This document shows positions 1 to 10,210 of a stretch of DNA of 64,000 nt, in pieces. Positions within the stretch are counted from its first letter, which is position 1, and each line of letters opens with the position of its first letter. Below the pieces are notes generated by a model. The model was given only the letters and a program-made list of their open reading frames with translations. It had not been told where the DNA came from and did not search any database. The DNA comes from an uncultured Collinsella sp. (GTDB taxonomy: Bacteria > Actinomycetota > Coriobacteriia > Coriobacteriales > Coriobacteriaceae). Position numbers and translations under genes: made by a program. The DNA lies in the NCBI GenBank assembly GCA_900767675.1, contig CAAFZX010000004.1:114528-178527 (forward strand). Reading direction: 5' to 3'.

Positions 1-32
1 AGAATGATTTTTTTATCCCCGTCCCAGAAAAA

Positions 33-67
33 TCATCCCGCGCGGGCACTTGGCTCACGCGGGATGA
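33..67 (-). terminator. Rho-independent terminator of the first membrane-protein gene
   Basis: A 10-bp perfect stem (TCATCCCGCG at 33-42 with CGCGGGATGA at 58-67) is followed on the minus strand by a T-run (TTTTTC). It lies 23 bp past the stop of the minus-strand gene ending at 90. Confidence 0.75.
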
Positions 68-89
68 CATCGTTCAATGTGGCTGCGGA

Positions 90-1055
90 CTATTTTTGCT
101 TATCCTGCTCCAGCAGATCGGACGGCGTGCGGTCGGGCTTGCCGCCGCGGAAGATCTCGCGACCGTGCAGGCGATGCTCCAAGTCGCGCTCGGCCTTTTC
201 TTCCGTGATCTTGGTCTGGCTTACCGCCGGGTCCTCAATCAGTGACGACACCGAGTTCACCTGCTTTTGGATGCGCTCGGCAATCGTGTCGTCCATGCTC
301 ACGATACGCATCTTCCAGTCGATGCTCGTGGCATTTGACGAGCTCTTGGTCCACACGAACGTCAGAATGGCGCTCTGATGGCCCTGTGCGGGAAACATGC
401 CAAAGAAAGAGTCGTGCTGGATCTTGCTGTCCTCGTCGATATAGGCGTGCACGTTATACACCACGCGGTCGATCTTATCGTTGAGCAACGCGTTGGTCGC
501 AAGTGCCGCAGCCTGAATCTGCCCGTTGGACAGCAGCTCTAGTTCGTTGGCAGACGACGTGTCCAACACCGTCACCTCGACCGTGCCCGTGCGCTCGTCC
601 GCCTCGTCAACGCTAAAGTCAAGCGGGAACTGCGTAAAGCCGTTACCCCACTCGAGTCCACCCTTGAGTGCTGTAGAAACGGTATCGACCGAAACGCTCT
701 CGGACAGGTTGGCAGTGTTCAGACGGCGCATCACGCCGTAGCCGATCTGCATGCCCACGATCAGTACAAGGATGCCGATGACTACAGCCATGGCGGTCTT
801 CGTAATGGTATGGCTCACCTGCGAGCCCGAAGGGTCGTCCTCGGACAGCGGGTCGATCTGCTTTGTCTGGCTTGCGCGATCTTCGCTGCGAAGCTGCGCC
901 AGTGCCGCCTTGTCGCCGCGCTTGGCCGCAGCCTCTTTTTCGCGCATGCGCTCGGTGCGCTTTTTGGCAAGCGTCGGATCCAAAACGCCGGATGCGTCGA
1001 TCTCGGAGAATAACTCCGTCACTTCTTCCGGAGTCAAAGGGTTCTTGTCAGCCAT
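90..1055 (-). CDS. Single-pass membrane protein of unknown function
   Basis: 321 residues. A charged cytosolic N-terminus (1-85, Lys/Glu/Arg-rich) precedes one hydrophobic segment at about 87-108. A soluble domain of about 190 residues follows, presumably outside the membrane, and the tail is highly charged (295-321). The start ATG has AGGA five bases upstream. I recognise no family motif. It follows the ABC exporter gene by only 19 bp on the same strand, so the two are probably co-transcribed and may act together at the membrane; that link is inference. Confidence is high for the gene and low for any function. Confidence 0.8.
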   Translation of the reverse strand: MADKNPLTPEEVTELFSEIDASGVLDPTLAKKRTERMREKEAAAKRGDKAALAQLRSEDRASQTKQIDPLSEDDPSGSQVSHTITKTAMAVVIGILVLIVGMQIGYGVMRRLNTANLSESVSVDTVSTALKGGLEWGNGFTQFPLDFSVDEADERTGTVEVTVLDTSSANELELLSNGQIQAAALATNALLNDKIDRVVYNVHAYIDEDSKIQHDSFFGMFPAQGHQSAILTFVWTKSSSNATSIDWKMRIVSMDDTIAERIQKQVNSVSSLIEDPAVSQTKITEEKAERDLEHRLHGREIFRGGKPDRTPSDLLEQDKQK

Positions 1056-1074
1056 AAACTTCCTGTCATATCAA

Positions 1075-2847
1075 TCAGTCGAGCTCGTGCGCACGCGCAC
1101 CTTCGAACTGCATTCGATAGTAACGGGCATAGGTGCCGCCACGGGCGAGAAGCTGCTCGTGCGTACCACGTTCCACAACGCGACCATGCTCGACGGTCGC
1201 AATCTCGTCGGCATGTTTAATGGTCGAGAGACGGTGGGCGATGATGATCGTGGTGCGACCGCGCGCCAGGCGCTCGAGCGACTCCTGCACCGCTTCCTCG
1301 CTCTCGTTATCCAAGGCGCTCGTCGCCTCGTCCAGGATCAGGATCTTGGGGTTCTTGAGAAACACACGCGCAATGGCTACGCGCTGCTTCTGGCCACCCG
1401 AAAGACGGCTGCCGCGCTCGCCCACGACCGTGTCGTAGCCCTGCGGCAGCGACTCGATGAAGGCATCGATATTGGCACGGCGGGCGGCCGCGGCGACCTC
1501 TTCTGCCGTGGCGCCCGGCTTGCCGTAGGCGATGTTCTCGCCAATCGTACCGTCAAACAGGTAGACATCCTGCTGCACCAGGCCAATGGCGCGGCGCAGA
1601 CTCTGTTGCGTCACGTCGCGCACGTCCTGGCCGTCGATGCTGATGGATCCAGCAGCCACGTCATAAAAGCGCGGCAGCAGCGAACACGTTGTGGACTTGC
1701 CGCCGCCCGAGGGGCCAACCAGCGCAATGGTCTGGCCGGGCTTGATGGACAGATCCATATGGTCGATAACAGGGCGCCCGTCGGCGCCGCCCTCGCCCAA
1801 CTCAACATCCTCGTAGCTAAAGCACACGTCGCGATATTCAACCGCGCCAGCCGTCACCTGCAGATCCGCGGCATCCGGCTTGTCCTGGATATCCGGGGCG
1901 GTCGAAAGCACCTCGTCCATGCGTTTAAAGCCGGCGATGGCCTTCTGATACGTCTCAGCCGAGTTCACAAGCGTCTCGAGCGGGGTGCAGAACAGCGAAA
2001 TGTAGAGCGCGAAGGTCGCCATATCGACCGCCTGCAGCTGTCCCTGGGCCACCAGCCAACCACCCAGCAGCACCACAATCACGTACAGCACGCCCGAGAG
2101 CAGACCATACGTCGCAGTGTAGACGCCCATGGCGTGATACATATTCTCCTTGGACGAAAGATAGCGGTCGTTGGAGGCGCGGAACTTGGAGCGCTCAGCT
2201 TCCTCGTTCGCAAAACTCTTTACCACGCGCATGCCTGCCAGCGAATCCTGCAGCTGAGCATTAATGCCGCTGATCTTTTTGCGGTTGTCGCTGAAGACCT
2301 CGCGCATGCGCATGTTCTGCCAAAACATGATGACCGCAAACGCCGCCGTCACCACGGCCATGGCGAGCGCCAGCACCGGGGCAATAGCAAAGAGGATCAC
2401 AAACGAGCCGACGATCTCAATGCCGCAGATGATAATCCACTCGGGCACATGGTGTGCCGCCTCGCAGATATCGAACAGGTCGTTGACCACGCGGCTCATC
2501 ATGTCACCCGAGCTGTTGCGATCGAAGTACGCAAAGCTAAAGCGCTCGTACTGATCGAACAGGTCCTCGCGCATCTTGGACTCCATGCGCGCGCCCATCA
2601 CGTGGCCCCAGTAACTCACAAAGTAGCGACAGGCGCAACGGATGGCATACATCAGTACCAAGCCGACCGCGATCATACCGAGCGCCTGCATAATAGCAGC
2701 CTGACCATGGGTAAAGAGCCCGCCGGTCAGATTGCGCAGAATGATAGGAAACGCCAAGTCAATGGCGGCAAGCACCAGGGCACAAACAGTATCGGCAACA
2801 AAAAGCCCCATCTGGGGCTTGTAATACGAAAGAAACCTCTTCAGCAT
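1075..2847 (-). CDS. ABC exporter, fused permease and ATPase
   Basis: 590 residues, the usual length of a bacterial half-transporter. An N-terminal six-helix type-1 exporter domain covers about 1-310 and a nucleotide-binding domain follows. That domain shows Walker A (GPSGGGKSTT), the signature LSGGQ, Walker B (ILILDEATSALD) and the switch His (IIAHRLST). Such proteins dimerise to export lipids, peptides or drugs; the substrate cannot be told from sequence. The start ATG has GAGGA four bases upstream. It lies downstream of the NUDIX gene with a 12-bp hairpin between them, and upstream of the membrane protein at 90-1055. Confidence 0.93.
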   Translation of the reverse strand: MLKRFLSYYKPQMGLFVADTVCALVLAAIDLAFPIILRNLTGGLFTHGQAAIMQALGMIAVGLVLMYAIRCACRYFVSYWGHVMGARMESKMREDLFDQYERFSFAYFDRNSSGDMMSRVVNDLFDICEAAHHVPEWIIICGIEIVGSFVILFAIAPVLALAMAVVTAAFAVIMFWQNMRMREVFSDNRKKISGINAQLQDSLAGMRVVKSFANEEAERSKFRASNDRYLSSKENMYHAMGVYTATYGLLSGVLYVIVVLLGGWLVAQGQLQAVDMATFALYISLFCTPLETLVNSAETYQKAIAGFKRMDEVLSTAPDIQDKPDAADLQVTAGAVEYRDVCFSYEDVELGEGGADGRPVIDHMDLSIKPGQTIALVGPSGGGKSTTCSLLPRFYDVAAGSISIDGQDVRDVTQQSLRRAIGLVQQDVYLFDGTIGENIAYGKPGATAEEVAAAARRANIDAFIESLPQGYDTVVGERGSRLSGGQKQRVAIARVFLKNPKILILDEATSALDNESEEAVQESLERLARGRTTIIIAHRLSTIKHADEIATVEHGRVVERGTHEQLLARGGTYARYYRMQFEGARAHELD

Positions 2848-2878
2848 GTGATCCTCAAAGAAATCTCAGCAACGTAAG

Positions 2879-2917
2879 GCCCTGGGACAAAGCAATCAGC
2901 AGTACTTGTCCCAGGGC
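2879..2917 (-). terminator. Strong hairpin between NUDIX and ABC-exporter genes
   Basis: A 12-bp perfect stem (GCCCTGGGACAA with TTGTCCCAGGGC) has a 15-nt loop and sits between the NUDIX stop (2930) and the ABC start (2847). No clear U-run follows on the minus strand, so it may be an attenuator or processing site rather than a full terminator. Confidence 0.5.
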
Positions 2918-2929
2918 TACCCCCACTCG

Positions 2930-3625
2930 TTAAAGCTCCGCGCCCCCAAGGCGGTGCGCGATGCTATCGCAGGCCAAGGCGCCCACGACGGTCTTGGCAT
3001 CTTCGATCTTGCCGTCGAGCACGGCGTCGATCAGCTCGTGCAGCGGCACGAGGTCCACGTTGACGAACTCGTCATCATCGGGGTTGGGTGCATCGAACTC
3101 GAGCTTGGTGGCCAGGTAGATATGAATGATCTCGTCGCAGAAGCCGCAGGTCGTGACAATCGACGTCAAAAAGCGAATGCGGCCGGCCCTAAAGCCCGTC
3201 TCCTCGTGCAGCTCACGCTTGGCGCAATCGAGCGGATCCTCGCCCGGATCGAGCTTGCCGGCGGGAATCTCGACCGTCACGCGGTCGATGGCGGTGCGGT
3301 ACTGACGCACCAGCACAATCTTGCCGCTCTCGGTAAGCGCCACAACGGCCGCCGCGCCAGGATGTCGAATCACATCGCGGGCGCTGCGGTGACCGTTGGG
3401 CAGCTCAACCTCAAGACGGTGGACGTCGAGGATCTTGCCTTTCCAGGCGCACTCCTCCGAAAGAATCTTCTCGTGTAGCTCGGCATCGTGCGGGTCGTCA
3501 TCGCCCAGCACCAGCATCGGCTCGTCGACAACCTCGCCACCCGGCTCGCCCTCGGCGTGTCCGTACGCGCGGCCATCTTCCTCGACGATCTGCGCGTCCA
3601 CGAGCTCTTCGTTCTTCTCGTCCAT
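2930..3625 (-). CDS. NUDIX hydrolase, ADP-ribose pyrophosphatase-like
   Basis: 231 residues from the start chosen here. The NUDIX box is clear: GKLDPGEDPLDCAKRELHEE, followed by TGF. It lies in a domain that begins after a roughly 45-residue acidic N-terminal extension. The phrase VRQYRTAIDRVTVEIPAGKL is typical of ADP-sugar pyrophosphatases, which hydrolyse ADP-ribose to AMP and ribose phosphate. An upstream ATG at 3634 is possible, but the GAGAGGA Shine-Dalgarno is correctly spaced (about 9 nt) only for the ATG at 3625. The gene follows purD closely (about 20 bp) and may be co-transcribed with it. Confidence 0.88.
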   Translation of the reverse strand: MDEKNEELVDAQIVEEDGRAYGHAEGEPGGEVVDEPMLVLGDDDPHDAELHEKILSEECAWKGKILDVHRLEVELPNGHRSARDVIRHPGAAAVVALTESGKIVLVRQYRTAIDRVTVEIPAGKLDPGEDPLDCAKRELHEETGFRAGRIRFLTSIVTTCGFCDEIIHIYLATKLEFDAPNPDDDEFVNVDLVPLHELIDAVLDGKIEDAKTVVGALACDSIAHRLGGAEL

Positions 3626-3646
3626 CCGTCTCATTCCTCTCGGACT

Positions 3647-4951
3647 TTAGGCATCCCAGGCGTCGCGGCCACGCAGTGCGCGCAGACCGATGTCGTGACG
3701 CAGGGTCTTGCCCTCAAAATCAATCTTCTCGCAGGCATCGTAAGCAAGGTTGCGAGCGTTCTCAAACGTGTCGCCCAGCGCGGTCACGGCAAGCACACGG
3801 CCACCGTTGGTCACGAGCTGACCGTCCACCACGGCGGTGCCGGCATGGTACACGGTCACGTTCTCCATGGCCTCGGCGTCGGCGATGCCGGTGATGACTT
3901 TGCCCTTCTCATAGCTGCCGGGGTAGCCCGCGCTCGTCAGGACAACGGCCACAGCCCACTCGTCACGCCAATCGAGCTCAATCTGATCAAGCTCGCAGTT
4001 GGCGCAGGCGAGCATAACCTCGACCAGGTCGTTCTTGAGGCGCGGCAGCACGACCTGCGTCTCGGGGTCGCCAAAGCGGGCATTGAACTCCAGCACCTTG
4101 GGGCCGGCGGGGGTGAGCATAAAGCCACCGTACAGGCAGCCGCGGTAGTCGATGCCCTCGGCAGCAAGCTCGGCCACGGTCTGCTCCATGACCGCCACCA
4201 TGGTGGCGTGCTCCTCGTCGGTCACGATGGGCACCGGGCTGTAAACGCCCATGCCGCCGGTGTTGGGGCCTTTGTCGCCCTCGAGCGCGCGCTTGTGGTC
4301 CTGCGAGGTGGCCATGGGGCGCACGGTCTTGCCGTCGGTAAAGGCCAGCAGCGAACACTCGGGGCCAACCAGCATCTCCTCAATGACAACGGTGTTGCCG
4401 GCATCACCAAAGGTACCGCCAAAGCACTCGCGCACGGCCTCTTCGGCCTGCTCGAGCTCAGTCGCCACGATAACGCCCTTGCCTGCGGCCAGGCCGTCAG
4501 CCTTCACGACCAGCGGGGCACCCTGCTCACGCACATAGGCGAGAGCCGAAGCCTCGTCAGTAAACGAGCCATAGGCGGCCGTCGGAATGCCGGCACGCTC
4601 CATGAGCTGCTTGGAGAATAGCTTGGAGCCCTCCATCTGGGCACCCTCGGCACCCGGACCAAAGCAGGGAATACCCGCCGCGCGCACGGCATCGGCCACG
4701 CCCGCCACGAGCGGAGCCTCGGGGCCAATCACCACGAGTCCGCATCCATGGCTCTGGGCAAACGCCGCCACGGCCGCAGGATCGCAATCGTCGAGAACCA
4801 CGTTCTCGCCGCAGCTCGCGGTGCCGCCGTTACCCGGCGCAATGTAGAGCTTGCCGGCGCGCGGTGATGCTGCGAGCTTAGCTGCCAAAGCGTGCTCGCG
4901 GCCGCCGCTGCCCAACAACAAGATGTCGATGGTTTGAGTGTCCGCCTTCAA
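3647..4951 (-). CDS. purD: Phosphoribosylamine-glycine ligase
   Basis: 434 residues from a TTG start. GAR synthetase joins phosphoribosylamine and glycine using ATP in de novo purine synthesis. The N-terminal ILLLGSGGREHALAAKLA and the ATP-grasp segments GPEAPLVAGVAD, VVKADGLAAGKGVIVA and LEFNARFGDPETQVVLPRL are diagnostic. An open frame continues upstream to 5122 but would overlap purA and add 57 unconserved residues. TTG at 4951 has GAGGAGG five bases upstream and gives the family length. It follows purA on the same strand, with a terminator-like hairpin between the two. Confidence 0.95.
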   Translation of the reverse strand: MKADTQTIDILLLGSGGREHALAAKLAASPRAGKLYIAPGNGGTASCGENVVLDDCDPAAVAAFAQSHGCGLVVIGPEAPLVAGVADAVRAAGIPCFGPGAEGAQMEGSKLFSKQLMERAGIPTAAYGSFTDEASALAYVREQGAPLVVKADGLAAGKGVIVATELEQAEEAVRECFGGTFGDAGNTVVIEEMLVGPECSLLAFTDGKTVRPMATSQDHKRALEGDKGPNTGGMGVYSPVPIVTDEEHATMVAVMEQTVAELAAEGIDYRGCLYGGFMLTPAGPKVLEFNARFGDPETQVVLPRLKNDLVEVMLACANCELDQIELDWRDEWAVAVVLTSAGYPGSYEKGKVITGIADAEAMENVTVYHAGTAVVDGQLVTNGGRVLAVTALGDTFENARNLAYDACEKIDFEGKTLRHDIGLRALRGRDAWDA

Positions 4952-5008
4952 GGGTGCCTCCTCTATGGATGAACGGCCCGCCAACCATGCGGACCCATTA
5001 CAAAGCAA

Positions 5009-5050
5009 ATATACCCCTCGGCCGCCCGCTTGGGCTGCAAAGGGGTATAT
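5009..5050 (-). terminator. Terminator-like hairpin between purA and purD
   Basis: A 10-bp stem (ATATACCCCT with AGGGGTATAT) encloses a second small hairpin (GCCC-GCTT-GGGC). On the minus strand it is followed by TTTGCTTTG, 23 bp after the purA stop. It probably ends or attenuates purA transcription before purD. Confidence 0.6.
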
Positions 5051-5072
5051 CGCAATAACCGAATAGTGCCGA

Positions 5073-6359
<1,287 letters not shown>

Positions 6360-6452
6360 GTTTACTCCTTACATTCATGGACTGTCTACGCGCCACGCCG
6401 GCACGCAGAAGCACAAAACATTCCCAGTATACCCGTGCAACGGGCGCCTGTC

Positions 6453-7844
6453 CTACTCCTCGGTATGCGCCCCATCAAGCTCATAGAACTTGGTGGATGC
6501 CGGCAGGAACATCAGGTCGACGTCACCGATCGGGCCCGAACGGTTCTTGGCCACGACGATACGCGTAACGCCCTCGTCGGGTCGATCGTCACGCGAAGCC
6601 TCGGCCTCATCGGCGGAGCGGTCCAAGAACATAACGATGTCGGCGTCCTGCTCGATGGATCCCGATTCACGCAGGTCGGACAGCTGCGGGCGCTTGCCGG
6701 TACGGGACTCGACCTGACGCGACAGCTGCGACAGCGCGATCAGCGGAATCTTGAGCTCCTTGGCCATAATCTTCAGACCTCGCGACATCTCGGAGACCTC
6801 GACGGTGCGGCTCTCGGAACGACGTCCCGGCGGAGGACTCACCAACTGCAGGTAGTCCAGGATGATGATGGCCTTCTCCTTGTTGTGAAGCATGCGGCGG
6901 CTCTTGGCGCGGATCTCGGTCACCGTGGTGCCGGGCGTATCGTCAATCAGGATGTCGAGCTTAGACAAGGTCTGCGTGGCCTCGTTGATATTTGCCCACT
7001 GCTCGGGGCTAATGCGGCCCGTACGGAAGTCGCTGATCGAGATCATGGCGTAGGCGCAAATCAGGCGCTGGGCAATTTCCTTGCCCGACATCTCTAGCGA
7101 AAAGAAGCCGACGGTATAGCCCGCAGCGGCGGCATTCAGCGCCAGGTTCAGAGCGAATGACGTCTTACCCACGGCAGGGCGGGCGCCGATAATGATGAGC
7201 TGACCCTCGCGGAAACCCATAAGCATGCGGTCGAGCGACGGGAAGCCGGTGGGCACGCCCGCGGCCTGTCCACCGGCCTTACACACTTCCTCGGCCTCGT
7301 TATAGGCCTCGACCATAAACTCGGTCAGTGTCTTATAGCTCGACTTGACCTCGCGCGCCGTGACCTTGAGCAGCTTGCTCTCGGCCAACTCCACGACCTC
7401 TTTGGTGTCGGTAGGGGCGTTATAGGCCAGCGCGTTGATCTCGTTGGTGGCACCGATCAGCTCGCGCAGCATCGAGTCGCGGCGAACGATGGCGGCATGG
7501 TGCTGCCAGTTCACAAGTGACAGGGTCTGACCCATCAGCTCCAAAATGTAGGCCTCGCCGCCCACGGCATCAAGCTTGTTGATGCTGCGCAGGTAATCGA
7601 TCAGCGAGATAGAGTCGATGGGAATGCGGCTGTTGTACATATCGACCATCGCGGTGTAGATGGTCTTATGAATGGGCCGGTAGAAGTCATCGGGCTGCAG
7701 CTCGACCTGGGCCTCCTCGACCACCTCGGGCGATAGCAGCATGGCGGCCAGTACATTGGCCTCTGCATCTTGGTTTTGAGGGAGACCCAACTTGGAGCCA
7801 CGGTCCTCGACCGTCAGCCCCGTCTCCCTTTCGTCATATGCCAT
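6453..7844 (-). CDS. dnaB: Replicative DNA helicase DnaB
   Basis: 463 residues. The hexameric helicase unwinds DNA at the replication fork. An N-terminal DnaB domain (LPQNQDAEANVLAAMLL) is followed by a RecA-like C-terminal domain with Walker A GARPAVGKTSFALN, FSLEMSGKEIAQR, Walker B-like IIILDYLQL and the SQLSRQVESR motif. Four residues upstream another ATG exists (7856), but GAGGA is spaced five bases from the ATG at 7844, which encodes MAYDERE. It lies downstream of the ribosomal-protein operon, separated by a strong terminator and so probably transcribed on its own. A DciA-like loader is encoded beside recF. Confidence 0.96.
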   Translation of the reverse strand: MAYDERETGLTVEDRGSKLGLPQNQDAEANVLAAMLLSPEVVEEAQVELQPDDFYRPIHKTIYTAMVDMYNSRIPIDSISLIDYLRSINKLDAVGGEAYILELMGQTLSLVNWQHHAAIVRRDSMLRELIGATNEINALAYNAPTDTKEVVELAESKLLKVTAREVKSSYKTLTEFMVEAYNEAEEVCKAGGQAAGVPTGFPSLDRMLMGFREGQLIIIGARPAVGKTSFALNLALNAAAAGYTVGFFSLEMSGKEIAQRLICAYAMISISDFRTGRISPEQWANINEATQTLSKLDILIDDTPGTTVTEIRAKSRRMLHNKEKAIIILDYLQLVSPPPGRRSESRTVEVSEMSRGLKIMAKELKIPLIALSQLSRQVESRTGKRPQLSDLRESGSIEQDADIVMFLDRSADEAEASRDDRPDEGVTRIVVAKNRSGPIGDVDLMFLPASTKFYELDGAHTEE

Positions 7845-8006
7845 GAGCATCCTCATTCATATCGCTTGCGAGCATCCATAGTATCAGCCACGGTCCCAAA
7901 ACGGACCGCGCGCCGGCAATCATCGCCGAACCAAACGGATGAACGGTCCCGCAATTGGGACTTCACCATAACGTCTGCCATAGCGCTCGCTGAGCGTAGA
8001 AAACAA

Positions 8007-8036
8007 AAGGGCGCCCTGGTTTCCCAGAGCGCCCTT
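8007..8036 (-). terminator. Terminator of the rpsF-ssb-rpsR-rplI operon
   Basis: The stem AAGGGCGCTCTGG with CCAGGGCGCCCTT closes a GAAA-type loop and is followed on the minus strand by TTGTTTTC, just beyond the rplI stop. Confidence 0.85.
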
Positions 8037-8068
8037 CTTAGAACAAGGTTGTTGCGTTGCAGCAAATG

Positions 8069-8608
8069 CTACTCGGCAGCAGCCTCAGTCTCGACCTCGG
8101 CGGTCTCGGCCTCGGCGACCTCAGCGGTCTCCTCAGTCTCAGCCTCGGCAGCGAGCTCCTCGGCGGTAACGCCAACGAGAACGACAACCTCGGCCTTGAT
8201 CTCGCGGTACAGCGAGATGGCAACGGTGTGGGCACCGGCAACCTTGATGGGCTTACCGAGCTCGACGCGCTTGCGGTCGATGTCCATACCGAGCTGAGCC
8301 TTGATGGCGTCAGCGATCATAGCGGCGGTAACGGAGCCAAAGAGGATGCCCTCGTCGCCGACCTTGACGTCAACGGTGACCGTCTTGCCCTCGAAGGCAG
8401 CCTTGGTCTCGTTGGCGGTAGCCAGACGGACGGCCTCGCGCTTGGCGATGTTGTTGCGACGCTCGTCAAGCTGCTTAAGGTTGCCCTTGGTGGCGGCAAC
8501 AGCGAGCTTCTTGGGGAACAGGAAGTTCTCAGCGTAACCCTGAGCGACCTCTACGACGTCACCCTCGCCGCCCTTGCCCTTGATCTCATCGAGAAGAATA
8601 ACCTTCAT
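8069..8608 (-). CDS. rplI: Ribosomal protein L9 with long acidic tail
   Basis: 179 residues, about 30 more than typical bL9. The N-terminal domain MKVILLDEIKGKGGEGDVVEVAQGYAENFL-type sequence (1-30, with the GKGGEGDVVEV and GYAENFL signatures) binds 23S rRNA. A connecting helix and the C-terminal domain follow. The extra tail (about 145-179) consists almost only of Ala, Glu, Thr and Val in near-repeats of the AEVETE type. The start ATG has AAGGGAGA upstream. It is the last gene of the rpsF-ssb-rpsR-rplI operon. Confidence 0.96.
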   Translation of the reverse strand: MKVILLDEIKGKGGEGDVVEVAQGYAENFLFPKKLAVAATKGNLKQLDERRNNIAKREAVRLATANETKAAFEGKTVTVDVKVGDEGILFGSVTAAMIADAIKAQLGMDIDRKRVELGKPIKVAGAHTVAISLYREIKAEVVVLVGVTAEELAAEAETEETAEVAEAETAEVETEAAAE

Positions 8609-8623
8609 GATGCGTCTCCCTTC

Positions 8624-8890
8624 TTAGCCGCGGTCGCGGTTGCCACGAGAGGAAACCACGGGGACGGTGTACGGCAGGAGAGCCATCTCGCGGGCGCGCT
8701 TGATGGCGTTGGCGATGTCATGCTGATGCTGCGTGCAAGCGCCAGTGACGCGACGGGGCTTGATCTTGCCACGGTCGGTCATGTACTTACGGAGAAGCTG
8801 AGTGTCCTTATAGTCGATGAACTCAGTGTTCTCCTTGCAGAACTGGCAGTACTTACGACGCGGCTGACGTGCAGAAAAATCATTAGCCAT
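8624..8890 (-). CDS. rpsR: Ribosomal protein S18
   Basis: 88 residues. bS18 binds the 30S platform together with S6. Hallmarks are RRKYCQFCKENTEFIDYKD, IKPRRVTGACTQHQHDIANAIKRAREMALLPYT. The frame stays open upstream to 8941, but the family starts at MANDFSARQ (8890), preceded by AAAGG. The Cys pair CQFC is kept, so this is the zinc-binding (C+) form. It sits between ssb and rplI. Confidence 0.97.
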   Translation of the reverse strand: MANDFSARQPRRKYCQFCKENTEFIDYKDTQLLRKYMTDRGKIKPRRVTGACTQHQHDIANAIKRAREMALLPYTVPVVSSRGNRDRG

Positions 8891-8962
8891 GTCAAAATAC
8901 CTTTCGTTTGGCAACTTCGGCGAACCGAAGCCGCCTCTCACTCAAAAATAGGTGAACAGCCC

Positions 8963-9418
8963 TTAAAACGGGATGTCCTCATCGTAGACGTCGACCGCGG
9001 GCGGCGTAGCCACCGGTGCGGCAGGACGCGGTGCGGGCGTCGCAGGGGCTGCGGGGGCGTAACCGCCCTGATCGTAGCCACCCTGGCCACCGCGGGAGCT
9101 CATAAACTCGATCTCATCGACGATGACCTCAAGCTTGCTCCGGCGCTGGCCGTCGCGCTCCCAAGAGCTGTAGCGCAGCTTGCCCTCGATCGCGACCTTG
9201 TTTCCCTTTGCCAGGAAACGGCTCACGGCCTCGGCGCGCGTGCCGAACATAGTGCAGTCGACAAAGTTGGGATAGTCCTCCCACTCGCCAGTCTGCGGGT
9301 TGCGGCGACGATCGTTCACGGCGACGCCAAAGGACAGAACCTGGGTTCCGCCAGCGGTGGCGCGCAGCTCGGGATCACGCGTGAGGTTACCGGTGATGTT
9401 CACTCGATTGATGCTCAT
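8963..9418 (-). CDS. ssb: Single-stranded DNA-binding protein
   Basis: 151 residues. An OB fold occupies about 1-108 (MSINRVNITGNLTRDPELRA, FLAKGNKVAIEGKLRYSSW). A Gly/Pro/Ala-rich flexible linker follows, and the acidic tip DEDIPF recruits replication and repair partners. Placement between rpsF and rpsR is the standard arrangement, so it is made with the ribosomal proteins from the promoter upstream of rpsF. Confidence 0.97.
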   Translation of the reverse strand: MSINRVNITGNLTRDPELRATAGGTQVLSFGVAVNDRRRNPQTGEWEDYPNFVDCTMFGTRAEAVSRFLAKGNKVAIEGKLRYSSWERDGQRRSKLEVIVDEIEFMSSRGGQGGYDQGGYAPAAPATPAPRPAAPVATPPAVDVYDEDIPF

Positions 9419-9466
9419 AACTCACTACTTCCTCTTGGGGCACAAGCCCAGTCCAAAACGACAGTC

Positions 9467-9760
9467 TTACTCCTGGTCGTCGCGACGGACGATCATGTGG
9501 CGGACCACAGCGTCGGTGATGCGCAGGACGCGATCAAGCTCGGCGATCTGGGTAGGATCTGCGTGGAAATTGATGAGGGTGTAGTCACCATCGGTGAGGT
9601 CGTTGATCTCGTAGGCGAGCTTGCGCTTGCCCCACTCGTCAACGGAGTCGACCTTGCCAGCGCCCTCAGCGATCGTGGTATCGATACGCTTCATAACAGC
9701 GAGACGAGTCTCGGGGTCGAGCGACGGGTCAACAAAGAACAGCAGTTCATAAGCCTTCAT
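9467..9760 (-). CDS. rpsF: Ribosomal protein S6
   Basis: 97 residues. bS6 pairs with S18 on the 30S platform. MKAYELLFFVDPSLDPE and YTLINFHADPTQIAELDRVLRITD are family signatures. A longer frame starts at 9781, but ATG 9760 has an excellent AGGAGGTGA four bases upstream. First gene of the rpsF-ssb-rpsR-rplI operon. A short hairpin in the leader could be an S6:S18 autoregulatory site. Confidence 0.97.
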   Translation of the reverse strand: MKAYELLFFVDPSLDPETRLAVMKRIDTTIAEGAGKVDSVDEWGKRKLAYEINDLTDGDYTLINFHADPTQIAELDRVLRITDAVVRHMIVRRDDQE

Positions 9761-9784
9761 ATTGTCACCTCCTCTGGGCAAATG

Positions 9785-9815
9785 TGGCTTCAGGTCGTGA
9801 AGGTGCGCCTGAAGC
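9785..9815 (-). promoter_or_regulatory. Leader hairpin upstream of rpsF, possible S6:S18 autoregulatory site
   Basis: The leader contains CTTCAGG and CCTGAAG as a 7-bp stem with a 13-nt loop, between the predicted promoter and the rpsF ribosome-binding site. Leaders of rpsF genes in other bacteria bind the S6:S18 complex. I do not see the diagnostic CCG bulge clearly, so this is a positional inference. Confidence 0.3.
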
Positions 9816-9831
9816 AGGAAAAGACTTGGTA

Positions 9832-9860
9832 ATAATATCTTTCAACCTTCCAGGCTGCAA
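9832..9860 (-). promoter_or_regulatory. Promoter of the rpsF operon
   Basis: On the minus strand a -35 TTGCAG (9855-9860) and a -10 TATTAT (9832-9837) are separated by exactly 17 bp, about 70 bp upstream of rpsF. It is the only good sigma70-type pair seen there. Confidence 0.7.
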
Positions 9861-10210
9861 GAATATGCAGCTACAACCTCATGACCTCCACATATGTCCA
9901 TACTCACACGGCACTTCATGCGTCTTCCAACCAAATGCTGACCAAATGCTTGACGAATCTGTGGACAAGATACGGCGCTGCGGGGACAAGCCAAATCAAA
10001 CCGCAGGTCAGCAATTGCAAGGCTTTGGTCGCGAAATGCATACCAGTGGTTCACAACACTGTTCAAAGATTTTTAAAATTGCTGCCACGTCGTTTATAAA
10101 TACCCATTTTGATCAATTTGCCGCATGCAGCTCTGCTGGTCAGAGCCCGTTTTTGGCCTCCTGGATCCCATCATGAAGCCAAACGTTTCAAAAAATGCCA
10201 ACTTTTCTGT
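9861..10210. other. Intergenic region without recognised gene
   Basis: About 350 bp between the rpsF promoter and the tRNA-Ser promoter. Open frames here have no start signals or recognisable motifs. The segment is more AT-rich than its surroundings. I see no RNA gene or repeat in it. Confidence 0.5.

Noticed and set aside
751..2877. 708-residue plus-strand frame opposite the ABC exporter
   Set aside because: Antisense of an ABC transporter with all motifs in the correct frame; the peptide looks like GC-rich shadow translation.
9784..10176. 130-residue frame in the rpsF/tRNA-Ser spacer
   Set aside because: It starts inside the leader of the divergent rpsF operon, lacks a Shine-Dalgarno and has no recognisable motif.
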